Position numbers and translations under genes: made by a program | Part shown: positions 13,096 to 25,330 of the stretch, piece by piece | Layout of the letters: every line of letters starts with the position of its first letter | Position numbering within the stretch: position 1 is the first letter of the stretch | Notes under the pieces: model-generated | The model's database searches: none | Seen by the model: the letters and a program-made list of their open reading frames with translations, nothing else | Told to the model about the DNA's origin: nothing | Source: Ministeria vibrans ATCC 50519 | Taxonomy: Eukaryota; Opisthokonta; Filasterea | Assembly (NCBI GenBank): GCA_943704425.1 | Contig: CALSCP010001725.1 | Coordinates: 63,412-118,411, forward strand | Length of the DNA: 55,000 bases | Direction of reading: 5' to 3'

Positions 13096-13343
13096 CGCGG
13101 CAGAGAGAAGTGACAACAATCAACAGATTAACAGTCAGAAACGTAAATGAATTGATTCAAAAATATAATAGTAATAATAAATATTTTTACGGCTCTCTGA
13201 TCTGATACTGTACTAATTGATCGACTTCATACTTGCGTGAGTGGCTGGCGACCTGGACATTTACGTCTCTTAGTAGATCCTTTGTAAGCTTCAGTTTTGT
13301 TTTAGTTTTTCTAATCATTTTTTCAGCGTTGCTATTGACAACC
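13096..13343. promoter_or_regulatory. divergent promoter region of IFT88 and DNAI4
   Basis: A 248 bp gap between two oppositely transcribed flagellar genes. It is AT-rich in the middle (AATATAATAGTAATAATAAATA). At 13328-13342 lies GTTGCT-ATT-GACAAC, an imperfect inverted repeat resembling the X-box bound by RFX factors, which control ciliary genes in animals. It ends one base before the DNAI4 ATG and follows TTTTTTCAG, so it could also be transcribed leader sequence. Confidence 0.45.
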
Positions 13344-16300
13344 ATGTCTCATTTGGTACCACCAAACGCTTTTGGCTCGAACTCGGCTGCGCTGCCGTCG
13401 GGCCAGAGGCGCAGTCGCTTTGTGTCGTCAGTTGGTCGTGGGAGCGGTACGGGTGGCGGCGGCAGTGGCTCGCGTTACAGCAAAAAGAGCGCGTCAAACC
13501 CATCGATTTCTGGAGGAGTCGTCGAGCGCACTCCCATTGTTGTTCTCGATGACCAGGGTCGCGACGTGACCCCTCGATCGCTCTTGCCACGGCCCACAGC
13601 AGAGGCGCAGGCCGGCATGAGCACTTCCACGGCCAACGCGCAGACATCGGTTGCCAAGTTTTTCGGCTCGCACTATTTATCCTCGTCGACGGCCGCCATC
13701 GACAGCATTGGCGAGGCCATGCGAGCCTCGACGACCATACAAAGCGGGGTGGGTAGCGCCGGTGGCGCTGCTGATCTCTTTTCGAGCGCTGTAGGTTTTG
13801 GCCAGTCGGTATTTGCCGCTTCACAGTATGGCGGCAGTCAGCACAGCGGCCTTGGTGAGGGCGGTCTGACCGACGCAACGACGCTGGCACGCTCGTCGAC
13901 ACTGCATCGCAGTCGCTACAAAGCCGAAGACGAACAACAGCCATTCTCGCTCGGAGGTGTATCTAGTGGCGTAGGGCTAGCGGATGGTGGGCGGGGCACG
14001 AGCGGCGGCATTGGCGGCGTGCTGACGACGCACGACGATGAGAGTGACAACGTGTATGAGACGCTGGTGCTGACGAACTCCGAGCTTGATCAAATGCACG
14101 ACATTGTACTGAGCGAGACGTCCACTATGGTACTCTTTGATCAGCCTAGTGTCTGTGTCGAGGAGGGCAGCAAAGAGCACGAGCGAGCCGTGGCGCGCCT
14201 CCAAGAGTACGCGCGTCAAAAACAGCAGCGTGACCCCGACAGGTTTGTCTCGCGCGCCGCGCAGACCTTTAACGAACCGGTCAAGCACAAAGAGGTACAA
14301 ATGACGGCGGTGGCGCGCAGAGATGCAGCTGTGGGCACGACAACGTCGGATATTCACGATGCGATGGAAACGCAGCGCAAGACAGTGGGCACTGGTCAGT
14401 CGTCGTTTTCGTTGGTCGACCGTCGTGCCGAGACTCTCCGGGTGTCGCAGATGGACGAGGCACGCGCGCAGGCAAAAGAAGACCTGGAGGCACGACAGAC
14501 GGAGCTGAAGAAGAAGGCGCTTGCGGCCCAATTAATGGTGTTTAGCGAAGAAGAGCAGAGGAAGCGCGAGGATGTCGAACGAACGCGATTTCGGTTGGAG
14601 GAGATGGAGCGCACGACAAATGTGGTGGAGGGTTTGCGAGCGATCGAGCGGATTTTGGTGCAGGAGGAGTACCACGACAAAGTGGTGTTGTACCGCGACG
14701 GGAGACGCGATTCGGAGTCAAAGCTGCAGGAGACATTGGAGCCGGTTGGAGACGAACCGTCGTCGAAAGCGGAGGTGGAGGAGGCAGAGGTGCTGTGGCG
14801 GTTCTATGATGAAGAGGTGACGGGAGGACGTCGTGTGAGCGCAATTGAGTTTCATCGGGAGAGGACAGAGTTGGTTGCAATTGGGTATGGACAACGAGAG
14901 GACGGGAGGGCGGATGAGTCGGGCCTGGTGTGCTGTTGGAGCGTGACAAATCCGGCGGGGCCCGAACGAGTGTGTGCGACACGGAGTGCGGTGAGTGCAA
15001 TTGGAATGATGCGCAAGGGCACACTCGTGGCGTGCGGGCTGGTGGATGGGACAGTGGTGGTACTGGATGTGGGCGGAACCAAAGGGGTGGTGGTGGTGGT
15101 GGACACGGGACGGACGGGTGAGGTGGAGGGAGGCGATGCGGTGCGGCACACGGAGAGTGTGTGGGGAGTAGAGTGGCGCGACGATCAATCATGGAAAGGG
15201 GAGAACAGCGGACGGCACAAACATCATCACCATGTGCATTCGGAAAGTAACTTGACGGAAGGGGCAGCGGCTACCGGGTCGAGTGCCGTGCTGGTGAGTG
15301 TGGGTGGGGATGGACGGGTGATTGAGTGGACGGTGCGCGGACCGGGTGTCGTTGAGAGTCGCCTGGTGATGCAACTGCCGCGAGTAGACGAGGGTGAGAG
15401 CGAGCGACAGAAGGCGGTGGGACGCGCAAAGCGAGAGGAAGAAGAAGAGCGCGCACGCAACGAAGGAAAGTTGAGGAGAAAGAAGAAAAAGAAGGGAAAG
15501 ATGAGCGCAGGGGATCAGGATGAGTCGGGCGATGCGATGTCGACTGAGCGAATGCTGTCCGGTGCCATTGCGGGCCTCTGCGTGATTTTTGACGTTGATG
15601 AACAGTCGCTCAGTGGGAACAACGCACAACAACAGCAACAGCAACACCATCACCATCACCACCACCAGCAGCAGCAATTGCAACAACAACAACAACAGTC
15701 ATATCTGTACCGAGTGGGCACTGCAGATGGATTTGTGCACCTGTGCAGTTCGGCCTACACCGAACGCAGCCTGTCTGTCTTCCGTGCTCATTCTGCATCC
15801 GTGACAGGAATCAGCGTAAACCCTTTTGCCTCCCACTTGTACGCCACAAGTTCAGTCGACTGGACCGTTCACGTCTGGGAGAGCTCGGCCACAGGCGCTG
15901 TCAATCTCAATAGCACCGATTCCGCGAGCGACACTCACTCAACGCCATCCACTCGTCCTTTGCTCTCCGTCGAGTCACGCATCCACTCACCCGTCCGCTC
16001 TGTTCACTGGGCCCCCTTCTCCGCCACAGTTCTTGCTCTTCTCTACGACAACGCCGTCGAACTATGGGATATCTCTCAAAGCAGGTTTAAAAACAAACAA
16101 TGACAAGAAAATACTCGATCTCGAAATGACTGTTTTGTTCTGGGGTTTGCTTTTTTTACATAGTCTTGAGCCAATGGCGACTGTTCAACCCTCTGGGCCA
16201 CCCCCCGCCATGTTCTCGTCACTGGCTTTCTCTCCATCGTCCACTACGCCGATTCTGCTTGTCGGTGATTGTGTCGGTCGTGTTTCCGTCTACTTGCTGT

Positions 16301-16359
16301 CGCGTTTGCGAGTCTCTTTAGGTTTGGGTTCTCGAGATATTGAAAAAGCCCTTCATTAA
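13344..16359 (+). CDS. DNAI4: axonemal inner-arm dynein intermediate chain DNAI4 (WDR78)
   Basis: Intermediate chain of inner-arm dynein f/I1 (Chlamydomonas IC138 group), which regulates flagellar beating. Exons: 13344-16084 and 16164-16359; 978 residues. Diagnostic stretches are VVLDDQGRDVTPRSLL near residue 65, the SETSTMVLFDQPSVCV segment, QTFNEPVKHKEVQ, and a charged coiled-coil (about 370-460). WD repeats fill the C-terminal half (CCWSVTNP, VACGLVDGTVVVLDVGG, VSVGGDGRVIEWTV, VNPFASHLYATSSVDWTVHVWE, SVHWAPFSATVLALLYDNAVELWDI). Inserts between the WD blades are unusually long: a Lys-rich KKKKKGK segment and a Gln/His homopolymer at about 761-787. AATAAA follows the stop by 14 nt (16373-16378). 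It lies head to head with IFT88. Confidence 0.93.
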
Positions 16360-16411
16360 TAGTTATAATACAAATAAAATAATTATACAACAATGCAATA
16401 ATAATAATATA

Positions 16412-16447
<36 letters not shown>

Positions 16448-16727
16448 GTATTTGTAGTGTGAGTGACATAAGACCACAAGATTCATAACATTGTTACAAA
16501 ATAAAAAGTAAGGAGGGACACTGAAAGGATGGGGGTGAAGGACTTAAGATTAAGACTGAGCGAGTGGTAGTTGACTGCATTGATGCGCTTGTGCGCTATT
16601 GGAACGATACTCGTCAAAATATGTTTCATAATCGTTAATTTTTTCCCTCACATAAATAATAATAATATTATTAATAATTATTATTATTATTATAAAATCA
16701 ATATAATTATTATTTTGTTACTGTGTT
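16360..16727. other. intergenic: DNAI4 3' end, (ATT)n repeats, kinase promoter
   Basis: This 368 bp stretch holds the AATAAA of DNAI4 (16373-16378), an ATT/TAT triplet run at about 16400-16447, a second AT-triplet run at about 16657-16692, and otherwise unremarkable AT-rich DNA. No RNA gene or small ORF was recognised. Confidence 0.6.
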
Positions 16728-17617
16728 ATGGCGTCGCACCCAGGCCCCACCGGCCTTGGCGATGACGACGACCAAGAGACGCGGCCGTCGCGAAGATCCA
16801 ATTCGCCTGAAATTCGAGACATTCGAGTTCGCCTGTTCGACGTTGGATCGCCTCCGCGCGACAGTGCCCTTACGGAGCCGCCCGAGGACTTCCCGCGCGC
16901 GCCAGTGGCATGCTCGCCCGCTTCGTCGTCGTCCACGTCGCGCCGCATGGCCCGCGCGCGCCCGTCGCCGCTGCTGTTGCTCACAGACAGTTCGCCAGTT
17001 CAGTCGCTTTCGTCTGCGTCGGTCGCACAGTCCATTGCGACGCCCGCACGGTCCACGCGCCACCACGTTGCGTTCATGCTAAACACGCACGAGAGCACCG
17101 GCAGCAGCAGCAGCAGCAGCGGCGGCAACAGCGCCTCCCTTGCGCGTGAGAGCCGCTCTGCCGCTGCCGATGACGACGACGCCGCCACCGCCCGCCTGAC
17201 GCCCTCCGCCATGAAGCGCAGCACCTCTCTGGCCTCAACCCTCCAGCCGTCCACTCCCCTTCCTAAGTTTGCCGATCCTGGCACCGTCGGTCTTGATCCC
17301 AAGCGGGTATGTTTTATCGTTTTTGTATATCTCTATTCTGTTCGAGCATCCCATTCGTTTTGATCATTGACTAATGTTATTATTTTTGTTTTTTTTTGTT
17401 AGATACAAACTGGCTGTGTTTTCAGCGACGAAGATGTCGATCACATTGCCGAGTTTTACTCCACAAAAGCCAACGTGGACGTACAACTGGGCAAGTTTAT
17501 TGACGACCTGCGCACCACCTGTGACGCTCTTGTTGACGAATATCAACGCAAGAAGCGCAAAAGCTCCAATGCCGATCCTTCATCCACAGCAGCAGCATCA
17601 GCAGCAGCAGCAGCATC

Positions 17618-17648
<31 letters not shown>

Positions 17649-20600
17649 TCATCTGGCACAATAGCATCCGCAAAGACGACAATTTCGTCATTGTCAAGCG
17701 AAGGACTTGATGCGAAAGCGGTTGTGGCACGACATGCGCATCTCAAGCCGAGCACCTCGTCGTCGCGTCGTCGCTCCTACTCCCTGTCCGACGTCAATGT
17801 TTTTTCCACGCGCGCCAAGTACTTTCGCATTGCCAACTTTGCGCAGTCTATTCGGAATGCGTCATTTGAGGACATGCTCACGCGCAACAAGGTGTTTGTA
17901 CGTCGCCTGCAGGAGTTTCACGATCGCAGTGCGGAGGCGAACGAAGTTGACATTGCCAAGCGTATCGAGTCACTGCTTTTTATCATCTCACCGTGTTGTC
18001 GTCTGGTGGAGTACATTCGCACGCGAATGCCCATGGAGGAAGATGACGAAGAGGTCGAGTACGACGATGACGACGAAGACGAAGACGAGACCGAGTACGA
18101 AGTGGACGACGAAGACGAAGAGGAGGTGTTTGAGAGTGACACTGATCGAACTGTTCCAAACGCTCTCTCTACCACCGCCCCCACCACCTCTACCATCACC
18201 ACTACAACAGCAACAACAATAACAACGACAACTCCCACAACACCTCCCCCCAGCCCATCCACTGGTGTCTCAGCCATCCCTACATACGCTGCCATTGTCG
18301 CGCGCAGCAGTGCCCACGCCAACAAAAAGGAGCGCCTTGGGGCTTCCCGCTTTCCCCGCTCCACTTCCATCATCTTTGGTCTCAACGCAGCCGCATCAAA
18401 CACCGTTTCGGCTGCTGATCTTCTCTCCACTGCCACACGCGACCCATATGAGCCACAACCTATCGTCAGCACAAGCCGCGTGCATGGCCTATCCTCCCCC
18501 TCCTCTGCGCACCCGTTCTCGCTCCTGTCGTATGCCTCACAGGCACACACTCTCCCCTCCACTGACAACAATAACATCACCACCACCACCACCACCAACA
18601 ACAATAAGGGCATTGCCTCTGCGGACTCTGCCTCTGCCACCACTGCACCTTCTGTGAGCCTGTCACCCGGTCCACCGACCGACGCCTCAGACGACTTTGA
18701 CAAGCACAGCATCCACAGTCAGATCTCACTGCCCTCTCTCGCTCGCATTCTCCGTCTCTCCACCACCGACAAGGCAAGTGGCAATGTACCTATAAATGAC
18801 GGCACCGACGACTCTACGATCACCACCGAACGTCACACAGGGTTGCCGACCACTGCATCGTCGTCTGCATCGTCGCCCGTCGAACGTGTGGCCAGCAGTG
18901 CCTCGCTCACAACTCCCATGAGTATCCCGGATGGCCTTCGCCGCGATTCGTCCGATTTCTCAACTGTACGCACCCAGCTGGACTTTGGTGATGATGGCGA
19001 GGACGACAGTGAAACTGTCGCCGCATCGCACGCAGTTCCTGACGATGCAACCGAGCACGATGCCACTACGGCAGCGACCTCTCGCTCGTCCTCCTTTGTG
19101 GGTTCGGATCTCAGCGAGGAGACTGTGGATCATCTGATTGCACTGCGCAACTTTCAGCTTATGTACGCGGGCGTACCACACGAGCCTACCACGAGTGATC
19201 TCGAAGAAGAGTTTAGCAGCGGTGACAGTGACAATGGAGCGGCGGCCGGTGATTGCGATTTGGACTTGGACGATATAGACGACATCGACTCGTTATTGTA
19301 TCGCGAAGCGCGCAAAATCCCAATTGCACCAACTCAGTCGTCACTGTTGCTCAGTCGACTTACGGGCGCAAGCGCGAGTACGTCAAGTCTTGTCGGTGAC
19401 AATGTTGCTTCGTCGTCGTCGGCGCTTTCTCTGTCATCCGCGTCGCTTGCCGATGTCATGGGTGTGTCGACACCGAGCGAGCTGGCAGGTCGCAGTCGCA
19501 GCAACACCATCGACAGTGACTCGGACGGACGCCCATCGCCGCGTGTCGCCCGGTCGCCCAAGGCGAGTCTTAGCTCGGCAGCGCGCGTTCTTCAGTGTCT
19601 CTACTGTCGTCAAGTGGTCAATGTAGTGGCACTTGAGGAGCACGCTCGCAACTGCAGTGCCTTCTCATCGGACCTCTCGCAGAGTATGCAGTTTGAGCGA
19701 GGCTTTGCTGTGCGCCATCACAAGAGCAAGTTGGACGTGGACGGCCATGTGTTGTTGCGACGCATCGAGCTAATTTACACGGCCATTTTTGAGGCGTTGC
19801 GCTCACGCATTGGCAAGGCTCAAGACACATCGCTACTTTTGTGTGTGCGGACGCTCGCGGAGTGGAATGCCGTGGTGGAATTGCACCCGTGTTTTAATTC
19901 ACGAGGTGAAGAGGTGGACATGAAGGGGGTGAAGGTGGAGAGAGAGCAACGAGAAGGGGAGGGAGTGGGTGACGAAGGGATGGGCAGCAACAGCAAGAGG
20001 GTAAAGAAGACGAGCAAGGCGAAAAAGTCGAAAAGAAGCTCACAGTACGCCAGTGGCACACAACCATTGGATGAAGATGAGCTGTCGTCAGCTGTGCCTC
20101 CCTGGGCACTCACTACTACTGAGAACAGTAGTCACAATCTTTCGCCTCGTCCGGCGACGGCAGTGCCCCAGCGCTCCAGCTCTTCACCACTTTCGTCCAA
20201 CATCTCCTACTCTGCGACCTCTCTTGCCTCCGTCACTTCCGACTCATCTCGGCTCGTTTCCGCCAGCGCAAGCGCGACATCTTTGTCGCGTCCCTCGCTG
20301 CGCTCGGCCAAGTCTATGCCATCCAACCTTGTGCGTCGCTCATCGTCCTCTGCCTCCTCATCGCCTGTCTCGACGTCCACCTCCTCTAGCAGTCTGTTGC
20401 TCGCGACGCGTCTTGGCAACGCACGAGTGCCTGTGCTGCCTATGTTTGCGCAACTGATGCGTTCGGCGGACACGGAGCGACAGATTGAGATTCGCAACGT
20501 GTGCCAGGCGTTGCGCGAGCGGGTGATTATGCGTTCGTTTGTGACGCTCATGCGCACACCCACCATTGGTGTGGAGATCAAGACGCGTCGGTGGATTCTG

Positions 20601-22189
20601 CGGCAGTACAAGGACTGCTTTGTGGCACGCGATGCCATATCGTGGCTCATTATGACGCTGGGACTGGGCACGGATGTGAGCAACAAACTGTTGCGTGCGA
20701 CGGCGCGCGAGCTCGGGCAGTATATGCTTGAGAACAAGTGCATTGTGCACGCCGTGTCACGCCCCGCCTTTGACGACGGCTACTACTTTTACAAATTCAA
20801 CGTGAACTTTGGTGTGCACACGGTAACGCCCACTAAGACGTCGCGTACACTGTCTGCTTCCACGGCAAGCAGTGGCGGCTTTAGCAGCGTTGCCGTCACG
20901 ACCCCACCGCCCGTCATGGCGCACGTGCCACTGGTTTCTGCGTCAGCGTCGCCGACAACGACGGCGCGCTCCAAGGGAGCTGCGCCTGCGTGTCTGCTGA
21001 GCGACGAAGACGATGACCTATTGATTCTTGAGAACATTGTCACCGCCGTTTACAATTCGCTGTGGCAGCCGGTCACACTACAGAGTCTGGCCATGTTTGA
21101 GTTTTACGAGGATGTCCTTGCGGGTGTGCTCTCACGACACTCTGCCTGGTCTGACACGACCGTTTTTGCCACTCCCCTCTCGGCATGCATGCGAGACTTG
21201 GTGCTTGAGATGCGTGCGTGGCTCGACTCGCAGCACCGGCTTGAGCAGCAACAGCGCCAGCGCCAGCAACAACAGCCACTGAAATCGTCGTCGTCCGTGG
21301 CTCTTGCGACCCCTCCGGTTCTCTACGATCGCTCGACTTCACCGCACGCCGCCCTGTCGCGCTCCAACAGCTCCCTTGAGACGCCTCTTACTTCACCTCA
21401 ACATCAAGTCTCACCGACGTCCTCCTACGCACGTGGCACTTTGCAGCAACAGTCTCCGTTGCGCGCTGTGGCCGAGACTGAGGCGCCCATGGCGAGCATT
21501 TCCGATTTTGACATCATCAAGCCAATCAGTGGTGGTGCGTTTGGCAAAGTATACCTGGCGCGCAAGTTGACGACTAAGAGCGGCCAGAGTGAGCTGTTCG
21601 CTATCAAGATCATCCGCAAGGCGGACATGGTCAAGAAGAACATGGTGAACCAGGTGCAGATGGAGCGCGATGCGCTCGCGACGAGCAACAACCCCTTCAT
21701 TGTGCGCCTTTTCTACAGCTTCCAAAGCACATACAATCTTTATCTGGTGATGGAGTATCTTACCGGAGGCGATTTGGGCTCGGCACTACTGTCGCTGGGT
21801 CAGTTTGACGAGCCCATGGCACAGTTTTACTGCTCGGAAATGGCCCTTGCTTTGGACTATCTGCACGCTCACGACATTGTGCACCGGGACATCAAGCCGG
21901 ACAACGTGCTGGTGACGGCTCAGGGACACATCAAACTGACTGATTTTGGGCTGTCGCGTGTCACACCCGGCAGCAGTGGCAGCAACAACAATGGTAGTGG
22001 CGGTGGGGGGCGCAGGCGGATGGACAACGCAGAGAGTGTGATGCCAACGCCCGTGTCCGCACGCACTTTGTTTGTCAGGACACCAGGCCAGGTAAAGGAT
22101 AATAGAGAGAGAAATGAGGGAGGGAGGGAGAGAGAAAACGCAAAGTGTTCAGAGAAAGGAGGGAGAAAGAAACAAAGTGATAACGAGAG

Positions 22190-22242
<53 letters not shown>

Positions 22243-22293
22243 CAGAAGAAACAACGTGATAGAGAGAGAGAGAGGAGAGAGGAGAGAGAGGGA

Positions 22294-22325
<32 letters not shown>

Positions 22326-22977
22326 TAATGATGATATAAATCATGGTGCTGTAGGAGCGGTCAATGAAAACCAAGTTTGTGATGGAGACGCCGTCGAGGT
22401 ATGGCAGTGAGATGGCACTGAACATGCCGGAGACACCTGCAGTGGTGCGCCACCGCCACACTGACAAGGACACGCCTGATGATGATGAAGAAAACGACGA
22501 TGGTGGTGGTGGTGGTGGGGGTGGCGATGGTGGTACTATGCTCCTGCCAAAGACACCGCAGCAGAGAGAACGTGAGTCGCGCAAAGCGTGCATTCCCGGC
22601 ACGCCAGATTATCTTGCGCCTGAACTGCTGCTTGGCATTGAACACGGTACTGGCTCATTTGTGACTTTGTGGATGCACACATAAATTATACTAATGGACG
22701 CTGCACACGTAGGACCGGCTGTGGACTGGTGGTCTCTTGGAGTGTGTCTCTATGAGTTTCTGGTGGGGATTCCACCGTTTCACGATGAGACTGAGGAGGC
22801 GGTCTTCCGGAACATTCTCAATCGTGATATTTCATGGCCGTCCGTTCCGCAGGTCAGTTAAAAGAATGAAGATGAGCATTGCGAGGAGTGAGCGAGTGTG
22901 CAGTGTGAGAGTGTGCAACAAGTGACATGAAAAAGGGAGGACTGAGAGAGAAAGAGATAAAGGAGGGAGAAACAACG

Positions 22978-23063
<86 letters not shown>

Positions 23064-23712
23064 GGGAGTAACAAAGAGTGACAGAGAGAAACGAGGGAGA
23101 AACAAGTGATACAAGTGATAGAGAGAGAGAGAGAGCGCGCGCATGAGTATGTCTCATACTAAATGTCTCATCGACAAAATATGTCTGACTGTTGTGCGTT
23201 TGTTGTGTTTGCCTCTAATGTGTTTTTGTGATGTGTTTGTTTTGGTGATGTGTGTAGGACATGTCGAGTGCAGCGCAGGATGTCATTGGCCGTCTTTTGT
23301 CACCTCGCATTGCATGCCGTCCCGACCTTGAAGGTATTGATTGTGTACATGATATGTGTGGGTAAGTCTGAAATATGTCTCGCTCGGTGTGTTTTGTGCA
23401 GTTTTGAAGGAAAGCGAGTTTTTTGCTGGAATTGACTGGGAACATGTGATTGAGAAGGAAGCGCCGTTTGTGCCAATGACCGACTCATTTGAAGACACAA
23501 GTTACTTTGATGGTACTCGCCAAAACAACCTTGAATTAGTGTATATATATATTTGTGTGTGTGTATGTGATTGTGGTTCTATGTGATTGATTGCGACTCA
23601 ATTTGTATTGTGTTTTTGAAACTCGTTTCTCTCATTCATTTTAGCTCGTAACGAAGCTCACGGAATCCGACTGTCAAGGTTCATGGTTCCAAATCCTAAA
23701 CCAACCATTTAA
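16728..23712 (+). CDS. large AGC kinase of the RIM15/IRE/Greatwall type with DEP domain
   Basis: Ser/Thr kinase, 1984 residues. Exons: 16728-17306, 17403-22091, 22355-22646, 22713-22852, 23258-23333, 23402-23512, 23645-23712. N-terminal conserved helices (about 190-335, including [14 protein letters not shown]-like [14 protein letters not shown]) resemble the RIM15/plant IRE family. A CLYCRQVV-x7-H-x4-C zinc-binding motif lies near 920 and a DEP domain at about 1232-1325 ([18 protein letters not shown]). The kinase domain runs from about 1561: [29 protein letters not shown], then an insert of about 130 residues with Gly/Asp runs before [11 protein letters not shown]. The split activation segment is typical of MAST/Greatwall/RIM15 kinases. 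The AGC tail ([15 protein letters not shown]) is present. Linkers are Ser/Thr/Ala-rich, with poly-Ala at 17583-17645. In yeast and animals such kinases link nutrients or the cell cycle to PP2A; that role is inferred. Confidence 0.9.
17583..17645. repeat. coding (CAG)n-type tract encoding poly-alanine
   Basis: GCAGCAGCA triplet run read in the Ala frame near the N-terminus of the AGC kinase. The same triplet expansion style recurs as poly-Ala in the NSD-like protein (38318-38346) and as poly-Gln/His in DNAI4. Confidence 0.9.
22092..22354. repeat. kinase intron with GA tracts, GAAACAAAGTGATA element and (GT)n
   Basis: The intron contains GGGAGAAAGAAACAAAGTGA (about 22161-22180), a pure GA run at 22203-22241, GAAACAACGTGATAGAGAG at 22248-22266 and a TG run at 22295-22323. 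The AGTGATA element is the reverse complement of the TATCACTTTGTTTC core, here antisense to the host gene. Confidence 0.9.
22853..23257. repeat. kinase intron with long (GA)n and AAGTGATA elements
   Basis: A pure GA run of about 77 bp (22981-23057) is followed by GTAACAAAGAGTGACAG and AAACAAGTGATACAAGTGAT. This is the same composite of GA microsatellite plus antisense core seen in the preceding large intron of this gene. Confidence 0.9.
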
Positions 23713-23859
23713 CTTATTTTGTACATACCAAACTTTCTATCTTCTACTCGGCTCGTTATCGAAAAGAAAGAGTGTGCGTGTATGACAGAGGCCACAAACC
23801 ACACAATGATGCATTAATATAATAACCATAATAAGAAAATAAATAGATAATCGAGAGCT

Positions 23860-23867
23860 GTTTTAAT

Positions 23868-23915
<48 letters not shown>

Positions 23916-23935
23916 GTCTTATTATTATTAATTGT
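23860..23935. repeat. (AAT)n microsatellite
   Basis: About 50 bp of ATA/AAT triplets followed by TTATTATTATTA, forming an AT-rich inverted arrangement between the convergent kinase and tetraspanin genes. Confidence 0.85.
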
Positions 23936-23988
23936 AGTTCTGAATATAGAATAAAAACAATCGAATGGGAGTTGCAATAGTAAAAAAA

Positions 23989-25330
23989 TCAGTAGCGTTC
24001 TTGCACGTGACGGCGGTACTGCGGGCCGTTTCCATAAAACTGCTGATTCATTTCACCTGAAACACAAAAAAAGAGTTGAAAAATTATGTGAGACATGTTT
24101 TTTTTTTTTGTGTGTGTGTGTACTTTTTAGGAGTGTTTCGCGTTCTTCGTCTCTCTTTCGTGCTTTCCCAATGGCACATGCAAGAGCCAATGAAAACAGC
24201 ACACTCAGTACTTGAATGACAGCCGCAGAAATACCAGTGCCCTCAATGATCTGTACAAAGTAAGGAGCGAGTGAGTGTGAGTGAGAGAGCTTGAGAATGC
24301 CTTACTTTGATGTTTTTGAGAATGTCGTGCTTGATTGCGTTGTAACACCCATCGGCGTAATGGGATGCTGGGCCTTGTACGGGCGGTTTGCACACGTTTC
24401 CGGCGTCGTACACAAGATCTACAGTCAAAATTTCACACCTACTCTCTTTGAACTTGTTGGCTGCTACCCGTGTTGTTGTAGAAGCCGCAGCACTTGAATG
24501 ACTGTTGGAGTTGGTTGCGTGTTGCCGTGTTGGACTGTTGCCATCCCTTGTGCAGGTCAGGGCCGATCTTGTCGCGGTATTCATAAGCAAGAATTCCTAA
24601 TAAGAAAAAATTAATATTATTATACGAATATTAGTGCGCACAATAATAAAAATATGTGTCGGACATTCGACCGTTTCTTTTTTTTCGTACCAGCGGTAAT
24701 TTCAGCAATGACAAGAATGGTGAGAAGGGTAAAGTAGGTGTAGAGGGCACACTTGCTCTCTCGGCGGGCGCCGCAGCAGCCGAGGAGGGAGAAGAGGACG
24801 GCAAAGGCACCGAGAGCGACAAGGGCTACGGGGCAGCATCAGAGTCAGCGTGCAGCTGGTGCACAGGAGGCCGGGGAAGGCCGCACGGGCGGACACGCGG
24901 TCGTGGGGGGGCGAGGGAGAGCGAGAGAGAGGAGGAAGGAGGTCACGGGGATTGTACCGAAACGACAGACTCTGACGTTTGCGCCACAACACACACCACA
25001 TTGGTCTTTTCAATGCGCATTCGGAAGGAAGGGGAGGGGGAGGGGGGATGTGCAGCACAGGCAGCGAGGAGAGGGGCGGCGGACGCGTGCGACGTACCCC
25101 AGGCGGCATTGAACGAGCTGAGCTGAGTGACTGGGCCGCGCGTCATCGCATAGATGGCCAGGCCGATGATGGCAAGACCCATGACCTGCGGGGAGGAGGA
25201 GGAGGAGGGGCGTCAGGGGGCGGCGGATGGCGTGCTGTGGCGGATGGCGTCGTACGAAGAAGATGAAGTTGAACAGCATCAACAGAAACTTGACGAATTT
25301 GTCGCAGCCTGACAGGCTGTTGAGGCCCAT
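23989..25330 (-). CDS. tetraspanin
   Basis: Four-pass membrane scaffold protein. Exons (minus): 25330-25256, 25185-25098, 24825-24691, 24596-24468, 24418-24306, 24250-24124, 24056-23989; 244 residues, normal for the family. TM1 is in KFLLMLFNFIFFVMGLAIIG. TM2 contains ALVALGAFAVLFSLLGCCGA, with the conserved GCCGA turn, and leads into TM3 (LYTYFTLLTILVIAEITAG). The large loop has the hallmark KCCGF (CCG motif) with further cysteines in GNVCKPP and DGCYNAI. TM4 is ISAAVIQVLSVLFSLALACA, followed by a basic tail. The intron at 24467-24419 is only 49 nt and removes an in-frame TAG. Intron 2 is large (272 nt) and C/T-rich. Confidence 0.9.
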
